Part shown: one piece after another, positions 51,942 through 60,400 of the stretch
Layout of the letters: the number at the start of each line of letters is the position of its first letter
Position numbering within the stretch: the stretch's first letter is position 1
Assembly: GCF_001898575.1 (NCBI RefSeq)
Contig: NZ_MKUD01000063.1
Span: forward strand, 124,001-188,000
Direction: 5' to 3'
Length of the DNA: 64,000 nt
Source of the DNA: Spirosoma sp. 48-14
GTDB lineage: Bacteria; Bacteroidota; Bacteroidia; Cytophagales; Spirosomataceae
The notes under the pieces: model-generated
Database searches by the model: none
Told to the model about the DNA's origin: nothing
What the model saw: the letters and a program-made list of their open reading frames with translations, nothing else
Program-made: the position numbers and the translations under genes

Positions 51942-52847
51942 ATGTACAAATTGAGAGCCGCTTTACTCCTTTTTGGTTGTACACTTCTGGGTATGTCAGT
52001 TGGATCGGCTTTGACGCTATTAATTGTCTATTCAGCAGGCCATCTAAAGGAGATCAGCTCCTTACCCATATTTATCCAACAAGTTGCTCAACTGCCTAAC
52101 GGATGGTATATTTTTATATCCGTTCAAGCTGTAAGTCATTTGTTTACTTACTTGATCCCTGCTTTAGTCTATTGGTATTTGTTTGAGCACCGTCGATGGG
52201 CTGATTTTCAAACTAACTCCTTAAAGGCTGTTTCTGGACTATGGCTAGGGCTTCTAAGTGTTATTGTTATTCTACCCTTCAACGAGTTAATTATCAACTG
52301 GAATCAGCATCTCGAATTACCTGGACTTATTGAAAATCTTGCCGATTGGATACATCGCAAGGAACAAGAAAGCACCCTGCAAACCAAGCTGTTGGTCGCC
52401 TTTAAATCAGCAGATCAATTATTGATTGCCATTCTCGTTGTTGGATTTGTTGCTTCAATCGGTGAAGAGGTATTCTTTCGAGGCATAATTCAGCGCTGGC
52501 TCATGAAATGGACAGTTAATGCTCATGTTGGCATCTGGTTAGCGGCTATTATATTCAGTGCCGTTCATTTTCAATTTTCTGGCTTTTTTCCAAGAATCTT
52601 ACTTGGCGTACTGTTCGGCTATTTATACTTCTGGTCAGGCAATATATGGGTAGCCATAGTCGCTCATTTTATTAATAACAGTCTAATTGTTATTAATGCC
52701 TATATTCAGCAGCCCGCTTGCTTAGATCTTGGATTAAAGCTTCATACAAATAATTGGTTTTGGGCCATGCTGTCCGCTATTGGCGCAACAATTCTACTCT
52801 TTTTCTTTCAGCGATTAAATTATAGGCGTACGGTACATCTGTATTAA
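51942..52847 (+). CDS. CPBP family intramembrane metalloprotease
   Basis: A 301-residue protein with about eight membrane helices. GEEVFFRGIIQRWL (EExxxR, near residue 174), FSAVHFQF (His near 206) and VAHFINNS (His near 240) are the CAAX-protease/bacteriocin-processing active-site motifs. It would cut within the membrane; the substrate is unknown. By eye its base composition is clearly more AT-rich than its neighbours and favours TTA/ATT-type codons, suggesting recent transfer. Confidence 0.9.
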   Translation: MYKLRAALLLFGCTLLGMSVGSALTLLIVYSAGHLKEISSLPIFIQQVAQLPNGWYIFISVQAVSHLFTYLIPALVYWYLFEHRRWADFQTNSLKAVSGLWLGLLSVIVILPFNELIINWNQHLELPGLIENLADWIHRKEQESTLQTKLLVAFKSADQLLIAILVVGFVASIGEEVFFRGIIQRWLMKWTVNAHVGIWLAAIIFSAVHFQFSGFFPRILLGVLFGYLYFWSGNIWVAIVAHFINNSLIVINAYIQQPACLDLGLKLHTNNWFWAMLSAIGATILLFFFQRLNYRRTVHLY

Positions 52848-52853
52848 GAAGTG

Positions 52854-52892
52854 GTTTGCGTTCGTGGGGGCAGATTCTTAAACCTACCCCAT
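52854..52892. repeat. Copy of the GTTTG-GTTCGTGG repeat
   Basis: GTTTGCGTTCGTGGGGGCAG followed by ATTCTTAAACCTACCCC resembles 26302-26338 (GTTTGAGTTCGTGGTGGCAG, then GTTCTTACAACCTTGCC). It starts 7 nt after the protease stop. Confidence 0.55.
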
Positions 52893-53028
52893 GAGGTTTC
52901 TCCAAACCGAGCCAGGGAAGGCTACAAGAACTTTTACTATGGATTTTACCTCCAGCTAAATCCAACGCTTTGGACTGAAAACGAATCCCTTTTGTATGGA
53001 AAAAGGCATCCGTTCCACGTAATCCATA

Positions 53029-53406
53029 ATGAAAAATATCGCCTGGATAATTGTGCTTATCACCCTGGGGTGCCGCTCAAACGACCCCGTTTTATCCATC
53101 AATCCTGCTCAGTTGATTGGCACCTGGACTAGTCAGTCAATTTCCGGCAGTGAAAAACCGTACACGCGATGGACGTTTGAATCAAATTACGTGTACGTTG
53201 TCGATGATGCATTGAAAAAGTGTCAGCCAGTTACCAATTTATCTTATTACAGATACTGGCTGGAAGGCGACAATTTAGTGATGCGGTATGAAGGTATAAC
53301 GAATGGATTAGTCCCTATACCTGATATTCGTCGCCGAATTATAGCCATCACAGCCAATGAATTCGTGTTGGATACCCCTTATCAGGTACTCGAAAAATGC
53401 CCTTGA
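53029..53406 (+). CDS. Small lipocalin-like lipoprotein
   Basis: A 125-residue protein with a short lipoprotein signal (IAWIIVLITLGC, Cys about 15). The mature part, LIGTWTSQSISGSEKPYTRWTFESNYVYVVDD...YYRYWLEGDNLVMRYEG, has the W/strand pattern of small lipocalin-like beta-barrels common in Bacteroidota. Ligand unknown. An alternative frame from 52851 crosses it and is a shadow. Confidence 0.7.
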   Translation: MKNIAWIIVLITLGCRSNDPVLSINPAQLIGTWTSQSISGSEKPYTRWTFESNYVYVVDDALKKCQPVTNLSYYRYWLEGDNLVMRYEGITNGLVPIPDIRRRIIAITANEFVLDTPYQVLEKCP

Positions 53407-53493
53407 TGCCTACCGTTTCGACTGGCAGATGCAGGACAATTAATTATACACGTTAAAATTTCTCCCATTCTAGCCCCTATAAACCAAGACGAT

Positions 53494-54504
53494 ATGCTCC
53501 ATTACATCATCTGGAATGTTGATCCTGAAATTTTCCGTATAGGTTCCTGGCCAGTGCGATGGTACGGCTTGTTGTTTGCCACTGGGTTTCTGTTCGGCAT
53601 GCAACTTATGACCCACATCTTCAAAACTGAACGAAAACCCCAAGCCGACACCGATGCGCTTCTGATGACAATGGTTCTGGGAACCGTCCTGGGTGCCAGG
53701 CTAGGTCACTTTCTATTTTACGAGCCAGCTATGTTTATTGATGACCCGCTAGGCATTGTTACCCCTCCTTATGGTGGATTAGCTAGTCATGGAGCCATCA
53801 TCGGTATCCTTCTGGGCTTATGGATCTACTCCCGTCGAGCAGCCAGTCAGGCAACCGGGCAAAGTTTTCTCTGGGTAATCGACCGTATTAGCATTGTAGC
53901 GGCCCTGGGTGGGGCCTTTATTCGGTTCGGCAATCTCATGAATTCCGAAATTTTCGGTAAGCCAACTACCGTCCCCTGGGCTTTTGTTTTTGTAAGAGAT
54001 CATGAGTTTAGCCAGGTACCTCGTCATCCCACTCAGATCTATGAATCGTTATCCTGTCTGATTTTAGCCATTGGGCTATTCTGGTTTTGGAGAACGTATC
54101 GTAACCAGGCGGCACCGGGGACCATGGCGGGTATCTTTTTGATTTGGGTATTTAGCCTGCGCTTCGTCTGGGAATTTTTCAAAGAAAATCAGGTCGCTTT
54201 TGAAGACAGCATGAACTTTAATATGGGGCAACTCTTGAGTATACCGGCCATTTTGCTCGGCTTGATTTTACTTTTACGAAACTTCATCCGACCCGCTTCT
54301 CTCATTCCCGTTGCCCTGGTTATTCAATCGTCAAGTCTCTGTTATCAATGCGATTATCAGTCGGCCTTGCCAGCCTCCAGCAAACCCAACGCTGAACGAT
54401 GTAAGAACACCCTTTCTGACAAGGCCCTTCCCGGAAGCCGACCTGTTCAGGAGTACATAGCGAGAGTCCCAAAGCAGCTTTCTAAAGTAAGTTCATTCAC
54501 CTAA
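53494..54504 (+). CDS. lgt: Prolipoprotein diacylglyceryl transferase with an unusual C-terminal tail
   Basis: A 336-residue Lgt. The first about 265 residues match the family: IGSWPVRWYGLLFATGFLFG, GARLGHFLFYEP, YGGLASHGAIIGI (H-G loop), RFGNLMNSEIFGKPT (Arg-Gly-Asn motif), PRHPTQIYE and RFVWEFFKENQ. It transfers diacylglycerol from phosphatidylglycerol to lipobox cysteines, needed by the many lipoproteins here. The last about 70 residues (from IRPASLIPVALVIQ) are Ser/Pro-rich with three cysteines and do not look like Lgt; they may come from a frameshift or lost stop, or be a genuine extension. Confidence 0.93.
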   Translation: MLHYIIWNVDPEIFRIGSWPVRWYGLLFATGFLFGMQLMTHIFKTERKPQADTDALLMTMVLGTVLGARLGHFLFYEPAMFIDDPLGIVTPPYGGLASHGAIIGILLGLWIYSRRAASQATGQSFLWVIDRISIVAALGGAFIRFGNLMNSEIFGKPTTVPWAFVFVRDHEFSQVPRHPTQIYESLSCLILAIGLFWFWRTYRNQAAPGTMAGIFLIWVFSLRFVWEFFKENQVAFEDSMNFNMGQLLSIPAILLGLILLLRNFIRPASLIPVALVIQSSSLCYQCDYQSALPASSKPNAERCKNTLSDKALPGSRPVQEYIARVPKQLSKVSSFT

Positions 54505-54575
54505 CCTTAGTTACTGGTTATCCTTACCACATCTTCATTCCTTTTACCGAAATTCGCTGGTCTAAGCGATTGTAC

Positions 54576-55931
54576 ATGAAATTTGTCCGTATTCTTTTAA
54601 AAGTCCTGCTCGGTCTGGTTGTTGTCATCCTGCTGTTTCTGGCCGTTAGTTTGGCCCCCGTCGATGAAACGCCTTACCAGCAAATGCCTTACTATACCCA
54701 AACCAAACAACGGCTGGAAGCCCTTCCCACTCCTCCACCAGCTAAAGGACCACTGCGCGCTGGCTGGGCGAAAGCAAGCATCACACCCTCCTACTCTACC
54801 CCAACAGGTGGCTATGGTGCGCGTAGAGGCAAACACTGGCACATTATCAGCGACTCCATTTTTGCACGAGCCATCGTACTCGATAATGGCACCACCAAAG
54901 TAGCGCTCGTTGGGCTGGATTTGCTCATCACCCCACCAACGGTGACCGAAGCGCTAAAAAAACGACTGCCCGAAGTGGGGCTTCGCTGGGAGAACGTGTA
55001 CACAGGAGCGATTCACTCACACAATAGCATGGGCGGCTGGGCACCGGGTCTGGTCGGTCAGTTGATTGCCGGTGGATACGACGAGAAAATTGTAACCCAG
55101 ATTACGGAGGGTGTGCTACAGGCCATTCGCGTTGCACAAATGAACATGGCACCGGTACAAATCGGTTACGGTGAAGCCGATGCTACGGACCATATCTACA
55201 ACCGCATCGGCTGGTCGGGGCCGACCAAACCGCTTGATGGAAAAATCCACCTGCTGAGGCTAAAGAAAAATTCAGGCGAATCGGCGCTTCTATGCTCCTT
55301 TTCGGGTCATGCCACCCTGTTTGAAGACAGCATGTGGAACTACCTCAGCCGCGACTACCCGGGTTCGCTCGTGGATCGGCTGGAGAAGAAATCGGCTGAT
55401 TTTGCGGTCTTTCTGGCGGGCGCCGTTGGCAGTACAGGCCCCGAAGCCAAAGGCAAGACCGATTTTCAGGAGATACGAAACTATGCCGGTGATTTAGCTG
55501 CGCGGATCGAACGAACCTTGCCAACTATCCCGCTTAACTCAGACAGCACCCTGGCCATGCTGACGCTACCCTTGAGCCTGCGTGAGCCACACCCCCGCGT
55601 AATCGGCAACTGGCGTGTACGCCCCTGGTTATTCTACGCGATCTACGGCGATTACCCGTCCGACCTGAAAGCGTTGCGCATTGGCCACACCGTTCTGCTC
55701 GGCACCCCTTGCGATTACTCCGGCGAATTCGTTGCCGACTTCAAACCACTGGCTCAGCAGAAAGGCGTTAACCTGATGATTACCAGCTTCGATGGGGGGT
55801 ATATTGGCTATGTCACACCCGATGCGTACTACAACCGCCCCACCTACGAAACCCGCGATATGAACTGGTTCGGCCCCTACAACGGCGCCTATTTCGAGGA
55901 AATGATGATGGGGCTATTGAAGAAACTATAA
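54576..55931 (+). CDS. Membrane-anchored neutral ceramidase-like hydrolase
   Basis: From the ATG at 54576 the protein has 451 residues, starting with one membrane helix (ILLKVLLGLVVVILLFLAVSLA). The body fits the N-terminal domain of neutral/alkaline non-lysosomal ceramidases: AGWAKASITPSYSTPTGGYG, VALVGLDLLITPP, NVYTGAIHSHNSMGGWAPG (zinc-type HSH), CSFSGHATLFEDS and FLAGAVGSTGPEAKG. It lacks the separate C-terminal Ig-like domain. It may hydrolyse sphingolipid-like or other amide lipids, as Spirosoma relatives contain sphingolipids; the substrate is inferred. Confidence 0.88.
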   Translation: MKFVRILLKVLLGLVVVILLFLAVSLAPVDETPYQQMPYYTQTKQRLEALPTPPPAKGPLRAGWAKASITPSYSTPTGGYGARRGKHWHIISDSIFARAIVLDNGTTKVALVGLDLLITPPTVTEALKKRLPEVGLRWENVYTGAIHSHNSMGGWAPGLVGQLIAGGYDEKIVTQITEGVLQAIRVAQMNMAPVQIGYGEADATDHIYNRIGWSGPTKPLDGKIHLLRLKKNSGESALLCSFSGHATLFEDSMWNYLSRDYPGSLVDRLEKKSADFAVFLAGAVGSTGPEAKGKTDFQEIRNYAGDLAARIERTLPTIPLNSDSTLAMLTLPLSLREPHPRVIGNWRVRPWLFYAIYGDYPSDLKALRIGHTVLLGTPCDYSGEFVADFKPLAQQKGVNLMITSFDGGYIGYVTPDAYYNRPTYETRDMNWFGPYNGAYFEEMMMGLLKKL

Positions 55932-55952
55932 TTGCGTAACCATTGAACAGCC

Positions 55953-55989
55953 GTATCGTTGGTAATGATGCCATCATTACCAACGATAC
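55953..55989. repeat. Perfect palindrome, 18-bp arms, 1-nt centre
   Basis: 55953-55970 (GTATCGTTGGTAATGATG) and 55972-55989 are exact complements around a single C. It sits between the ceramidase-like gene and the GH9 gene, ending 12 nt before the latter's ATG. Confidence 0.8.
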
Positions 55990-56001
55990 CCAAACCTAAT
56001 T

Positions 56002-58569
56002 ATGCCAGTTCGACTATTATTAATCACTGCGTTCATCATCACCATAGCTGCTTTCGTCAATCATACCGACGAGTCGGCGGTTATTCGGATCAACCTGATG
56101 GGGTATCGGCCGAACAGCCCTAAAATAGCCGTTTGGGGGAGCCTTAGGGAACAAACAATCAGCAGGTTTCAGCTTATCAATGAACAAACGCAGCAGCCTG
56201 TTAAAGAATGGTCGTCGGGCAAAGCGTTTGATGCCTACGGGCCTTTCCGACAAACGTATCGGCTCGATTTTTCAGATTTTCAGAAACCCGGTCGGTATTA
56301 TCTTCAGGCCGAAGATGGTACGCGCTCGCCCAGCTTTCGGATCGATGAGGATGTGTATAACGGTGCGGCTGATTTCTGTTTGCGCTATATGCGCCAGCAA
56401 CGCAGTGGCTTCAACCCGTTTCTGAAAGATTCCTGCCACACTCATGACGGCTATACCCTCTACGGCCCCATGCCCGACAGTACTCATATTGATGTAGTGG
56501 GTGGCTGGCACGATGCATCCGATTACCTGCAATACGTAACTACCTCGGCCAACGCCACCTATCACCTGCTGGCTGCCGTCCGGGATTTCCCGAACGCCTT
56601 TACGGATGCCTATCAGGCCAATGGACTGACAGGTTCCAACGGGCTCCCCGATGCACTAGACGAAGCTCATTGGGGGCTGGACTGGTTACTGAAAATGCAC
56701 CCCAAAGAGGATTGGCTGTTCAATCAACTCGGCGACGACCGCGACCACGCAGGCATGCGGATTCCGAAAGAAGACAATTTTTACGGCAAAGGGCTGGAAC
56801 GGCCTGTTTATTTTGCGACGGGCCAGCCGCAGGGCATGTTTAAATACAAAAACCGGGCTACGGGTGTTGCCTCTACAGCGGGTAAAGTGAGCAGTGCATT
56901 ATCACTTGGCTATCAACTTCTTCGCAACTGCCAGCCCGACTATGCACAAACGCTCCGGCAACGGTCGCAATCGGCTTATCAGCTCGGCTTACAAAAGCCC
57001 GGTAATTGTCAGACAGCCCCTGGCCGTGCTCCTTATTTTTACGAAGAAGATAACTACGTAGACGATATGGAACTGGCAGCCGTTGAGCAGCTTAACCTTC
57101 TCAACGCGACAGGCAAGCAGGCAACACAACTTCAGAAAACAGCCCTGGATTTTGCCCGGCAGGAACCTGTTACGCCCTGGATTCTGAACGACACGGCCCG
57201 GCATTATCAGTGGTATCCGTTTGTGAATGTGGGGCATGGCGAACTAGCGAAAAAGCTTCCCGTCAATCAACGAAAAACGGTCACCGACTTTTACAAAAAA
57301 GGTATCGAAACCGTCTGGAATCGAGCCCGACAGAATGCATTTTACCGGGGTGTACAGTTTACCTGGTGCAGCAACAATTACACGGCTTCGTTTGCTACCC
57401 AATGTTTCTGGTATCGACAACTCACCGGCGACAATCAGTTTGTGGCCCTCGAACAGGCCAATTTCGACTGGTTATTCGGTTGCAATCCCTGGGGAACGAG
57501 CTTTGTGTATGGCCTGCCTGCCAACGCCGATACACCGAGTGATCCTCATTCGGCATTCACCCACCTCAAACAGTATCCGATTGATGGCGGATTGGTCGAC
57601 GGGCCGGTGAAGGGGAGCATCTACAAAAATCTGATCGGCATTACGCTCTACCAGCCCGATGAATACGCGGCTTTTCAAAGCGACGTAGCCGTTTATCACG
57701 ACGATTATGGCGATTATAGTACCAACGAACCTACCATGGACGGTACGGCCTCGCTCATTTACCTACTGGCCGCCAAACAGGCTGAACGACTAACCCAATC
57801 TACCAAAGCGACGAAACCGAAACGAGAGGCTCGACCTGCTCCCAAACGCCTTCAACCAACGAAATCTGACCCAAAATCGACTTATTTTAAAGGGGCTCGA
57901 ATTCGGGGCGATACAACCGCCCGACGGCTGGCGCTGGTTTTTACTGGTGATGAATTTGCCGATGGTGGTTCTGTAATTGCCCGAACGTTGCAAGCCCATG
58001 ACGTTCGGGCTTCGTTTTTTTTGACTGGGCGCTTTTTGCGGAATCCGGCATTTAGGGCCACCATCGACCAGTTGGCTCGCGAAGGTCATTACCTGGGGCC
58101 CCATTCCGACCAGCATCTGCTCTACTGCGACTGGCGCAAACGCGATAGTTTATTGGTCACCCATGAACAGTTTATTACCGACCTCCGAGCCAATTATGCT
58201 GCACTGGCTCGTTTTCGGCAGAAACCCGTTACAAAACGAATCTTCCTACCGCCTTATGAATGGTATAACGATAGCATTGCTGTCTGGACAACGGCCGAAG
58301 GTATCCACTTAATCAACTACACATCCGGCACGCTTAGCCACGCCGACTACACAACACCCGACGATCGAAACTACCGCAGTAGCGAGACTATTTTACAATC
58401 CATCCGTACCTACGAAACCAGCCATCGCAACGGCTTGAATGGGTTTATCCTGTTGATGCACATCGGTACCGCCCCCAGCCGAACCGATAAACTATATACG
58501 CACCTGGATACGCTGCTGACCGAATTTCAACAGAAAGGATATCAGTTTGTTCGTATCGATGCATTGTGA
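56002..58569 (+). CDS. GH9 glycoside hydrolase fused to a polysaccharide-deacetylase-like domain
   Basis: An 855-residue secreted protein: signal peptide (LLLITAFIITIAAFVNH), an N-terminal Ig-like CelD_N domain (about 25-115), and a GH9 (alpha/alpha)6 catalytic domain (about 120-610) with GGWHDASDY (D171, D174) and the general acid in TNEPTMDGTA (E about 576). After a basic Pro/Lys linker comes a NodB-type deacetylase domain (about 640-855). The deacetylase keeps PHSDQH (near 700) but the usual TFDDGP motif is VFTGDEFADGG. GH9 enzymes cut beta-1,4-glucans such as cellulose or, in this subgroup, other beta-glycans. The fusion suggests one substrate that needs both cleavage and deacetylation. 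Confidence 0.92.
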   Translation: MPVRLLLITAFIITIAAFVNHTDESAVIRINLMGYRPNSPKIAVWGSLREQTISRFQLINEQTQQPVKEWSSGKAFDAYGPFRQTYRLDFSDFQKPGRYYLQAEDGTRSPSFRIDEDVYNGAADFCLRYMRQQRSGFNPFLKDSCHTHDGYTLYGPMPDSTHIDVVGGWHDASDYLQYVTTSANATYHLLAAVRDFPNAFTDAYQANGLTGSNGLPDALDEAHWGLDWLLKMHPKEDWLFNQLGDDRDHAGMRIPKEDNFYGKGLERPVYFATGQPQGMFKYKNRATGVASTAGKVSSALSLGYQLLRNCQPDYAQTLRQRSQSAYQLGLQKPGNCQTAPGRAPYFYEEDNYVDDMELAAVEQLNLLNATGKQATQLQKTALDFARQEPVTPWILNDTARHYQWYPFVNVGHGELAKKLPVNQRKTVTDFYKKGIETVWNRARQNAFYRGVQFTWCSNNYTASFATQCFWYRQLTGDNQFVALEQANFDWLFGCNPWGTSFVYGLPANADTPSDPHSAFTHLKQYPIDGGLVDGPVKGSIYKNLIGITLYQPDEYAAFQSDVAVYHDDYGDYSTNEPTMDGTASLIYLLAAKQAERLTQSTKATKPKREARPAPKRLQPTKSDPKSTYFKGARIRGDTTARRLALVFTGDEFADGGSVIARTLQAHDVRASFFLTGRFLRNPAFRATIDQLAREGHYLGPHSDQHLLYCDWRKRDSLLVTHEQFITDLRANYAALARFRQKPVTKRIFLPPYEWYNDSIAVWTTAEGIHLINYTSGTLSHADYTTPDDRNYRSSETILQSIRTYETSHRNGLNGFILLMHIGTAPSRTDKLYTHLDTLLTEFQQKGYQFVRIDAL

Positions 58570-58657
58570 CCCGGACCGAAACTTTACGCATGAAAGTGAG
58601 TTGATATAGCAGCCGTCTATTGCCTGACGACGCTTTACTCAACAACTGACTTTTCTT

Positions 58658-58951
58658 ATGCGCACGGTCCTGATTTGTTCCACGTTATGTCTGGCGGGCT
58701 CCCTTTGCTTTGCCCAGGCCGATTCCTCGAAAGTTATTCAGCAGCCTGCAGATCGGCAGGTGGCGATTCCGGGTGTCGATACACCTGTATCGGGTCCGGG
58801 CCTTACAGCACAGGTGCCTCTGAATACGCCACCGCCACCACAAAACGGCCGAAAAAAACGGAGGACTCAGCCTCCCAGCGATCCACGGGCCTTTGGTGTA
58901 GGTATACCTATTGAAAAAGACAAGAGCCGAAAAGATACCCTCAGGAATTAG
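58658..58951 (+). CDS. Small secreted proline-rich protein
   Basis: A 97-residue protein with signal peptide (LICSTLCLAGSLCFAQ) and a low-complexity mature part: TPPPPQNGRKKRRTQPPSD in the middle and a Lys/Arg-rich tail. It looks disordered. It starts 88 nt after the GH9 fusion on the same strand and ends directly at a 29-bp-arm palindrome. Function unknown. Confidence 0.65.
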   Translation: MRTVLICSTLCLAGSLCFAQADSSKVIQQPADRQVAIPGVDTPVSGPGLTAQVPLNTPPPPQNGRKKRRTQPPSDPRAFGVGIPIEKDKSRKDTLRN

Positions 58952-58952
58952 T

Positions 58953-59011
58953 AGTAACGTGGTTGGAAGCCCGCCATTGGGTCCCAATGGCGGGCTTCCA
59001 ACCACGTTACT
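58953..59011. terminator. Long perfect palindrome, 29-bp arms, 1-nt centre
   Basis: 58953-58981 and 58983-59011 are exact reverse complements around a single T. It begins 1 nt after one stop and ends 16 nt before the stop of the converging ATP-grasp gene, so it probably ends transcription both ways. Confidence 0.8.
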
Positions 59012-59027
59012 CGCGTTACTACTGCCA

Positions 59028-60239
59028 TTAATTAGTCGGTTTATCGGGCAGGGGGGCCGATGCGTGGAATTCCTGATAAATCCGATGCATGTAATTGTCC
59101 AGCAGGCTTAAAATCTCCGCCCGATCGTCGGAGCGAACAATGACGCCAACGTGGTATTCTTTTTTCATGCGCCACCAGATTTCCGGCTCAGTAAATACCG
59201 ACAGATCAGGCCATTGCTGCCGGGCTAAGGAGATGATCAACCCGGCATACCGGGCATCGTCAGCGGGTGGAATGTAGTGCTCTTTGCGCGCCATAGCGAT
59301 TTCCAGTTTCGCCCATTCGCGCCAAAGATTCACGCCCGATGCCGCTTCCACCATCTCGGCAATGTTGGCGCCCCCCACGCGCGAGGATGTTTCCAGAAAA
59401 TAGAGTTCGCCATCGTGATCGCCCCGGATGTATTCCGAGTGCGAAGCACTGTATCGCATGCCAAAAGCTGCCAGCACCTGGTCGTTGATCTGACTGAGGG
59501 CTGTATTTTCAGGAGTTCCGAGGGGTAAGGTAGCCGTTCGAAAAACACCCCCACCATGTGCTACTTCCATTGGGGTTGCCAGATACTGGCTCACCCTTGT
59601 AAAAACAGCTTTTCCATCCACCGACAGCGAATCGACGTGGTACACTTTCCCTGGTTTAAATTCTTCGATCAGGTAATGATGCCGTTTATCTTCCAGCAGG
59701 TGTATAGCCGACCAGGCTTCTTCCAGCGAATGTACTTTTCGAATGCCCGTTGTCGATGCTTCGGACCGGGGTTTCAGAAGCCAGGGCGATTCGGTCGTTT
59801 GCAAAAAAGCAGTAATAGCTTCGTCGTTAAACAGGGGGCTGAATGCCGGAACCCGAATCCCTGCCGATGCAGCCCGCATTCGCATAGCCAGCTTATCACG
59901 GAAATAACGAGAAGTTGTTTGCCCCATCCCATCGATCCGAAAGGTTTCTCGGATCAGGGCACCCTTTTCCACATCGAAATCATCCAGCGCCACAACCCGG
60001 TCGATCCGGCGCGAACGCATGGCATGGGCCAGACCAACGATCATTTGCTCCAGATCATTCGGTTCGTTGCTGGGTGATGGCAGGTAGAAAAATTCGTCGA
60101 TTGCTTCATGAGGCCAGGCTTCATTAGCCAGTTTCTGATCGGTTAACAGATACACGGTGTTGCCCAACTCCTTACAGGCCCGCATAAATTCGTGTCCTTT
60201 AAAAAAAGTGGCAATGCACAGAAATGACAACTGGCTCAT
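59028..60239 (-). CDS. ATP-grasp carboxylate-amine ligase-like protein
   Basis: A 403-residue protein of the carbamoyl-phosphate-synthase-like ATP-grasp group. An N-terminal pre-ATP-grasp domain (LSFLCIATFFKGHEFMRACKELGNTVYLL) is followed by the ATP-grasp core (about 110-320): DKLAMRMRAASAGIRVPAF, PWLLKPRSEASTTGIRKV, YLIEEFKPGKVYHVDSL and GELYFLETSSRVGGANI with Mg-binding Glu/Asn. The C-terminal part is of unknown role. It should join a carboxylate and an amine or thiol at the cost of ATP; the substrate is not recognisable. Confidence 0.85.
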   Translation of the reverse strand: MSQLSFLCIATFFKGHEFMRACKELGNTVYLLTDQKLANEAWPHEAIDEFFYLPSPSNEPNDLEQMIVGLAHAMRSRRIDRVVALDDFDVEKGALIRETFRIDGMGQTTSRYFRDKLAMRMRAASAGIRVPAFSPLFNDEAITAFLQTTESPWLLKPRSEASTTGIRKVHSLEEAWSAIHLLEDKRHHYLIEEFKPGKVYHVDSLSVDGKAVFTRVSQYLATPMEVAHGGGVFRTATLPLGTPENTALSQINDQVLAAFGMRYSASHSEYIRGDHDGELYFLETSSRVGGANIAEMVEAASGVNLWREWAKLEIAMARKEHYIPPADDARYAGLIISLARQQWPDLSVFTEPEIWWRMKKEYHVGVIVRSDDRAEILSLLDNYMHRIYQEFHASAPLPDKPTN

Positions 60240-60400
60240 AGAGGACTATCGTTTATCTCACGGTTTTAGTTTACGGTTTATGGTAAGTTGATGCATCCGT
60301 CTCGCATTAACCAACCATAACCTGAAAACCGAACACCGTAAAAGCTGTTCTTATTTTCTCCGAAAAAGATACGGCCAAAAGATTAAATCACGAATTTTTC

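Noticed and set aside
52851-53132. 93-residue frame upstream of the lipocalin-like gene
   Set aside because: It translates the dispersed repeat and overlaps the lipoprotein gene in another frame.
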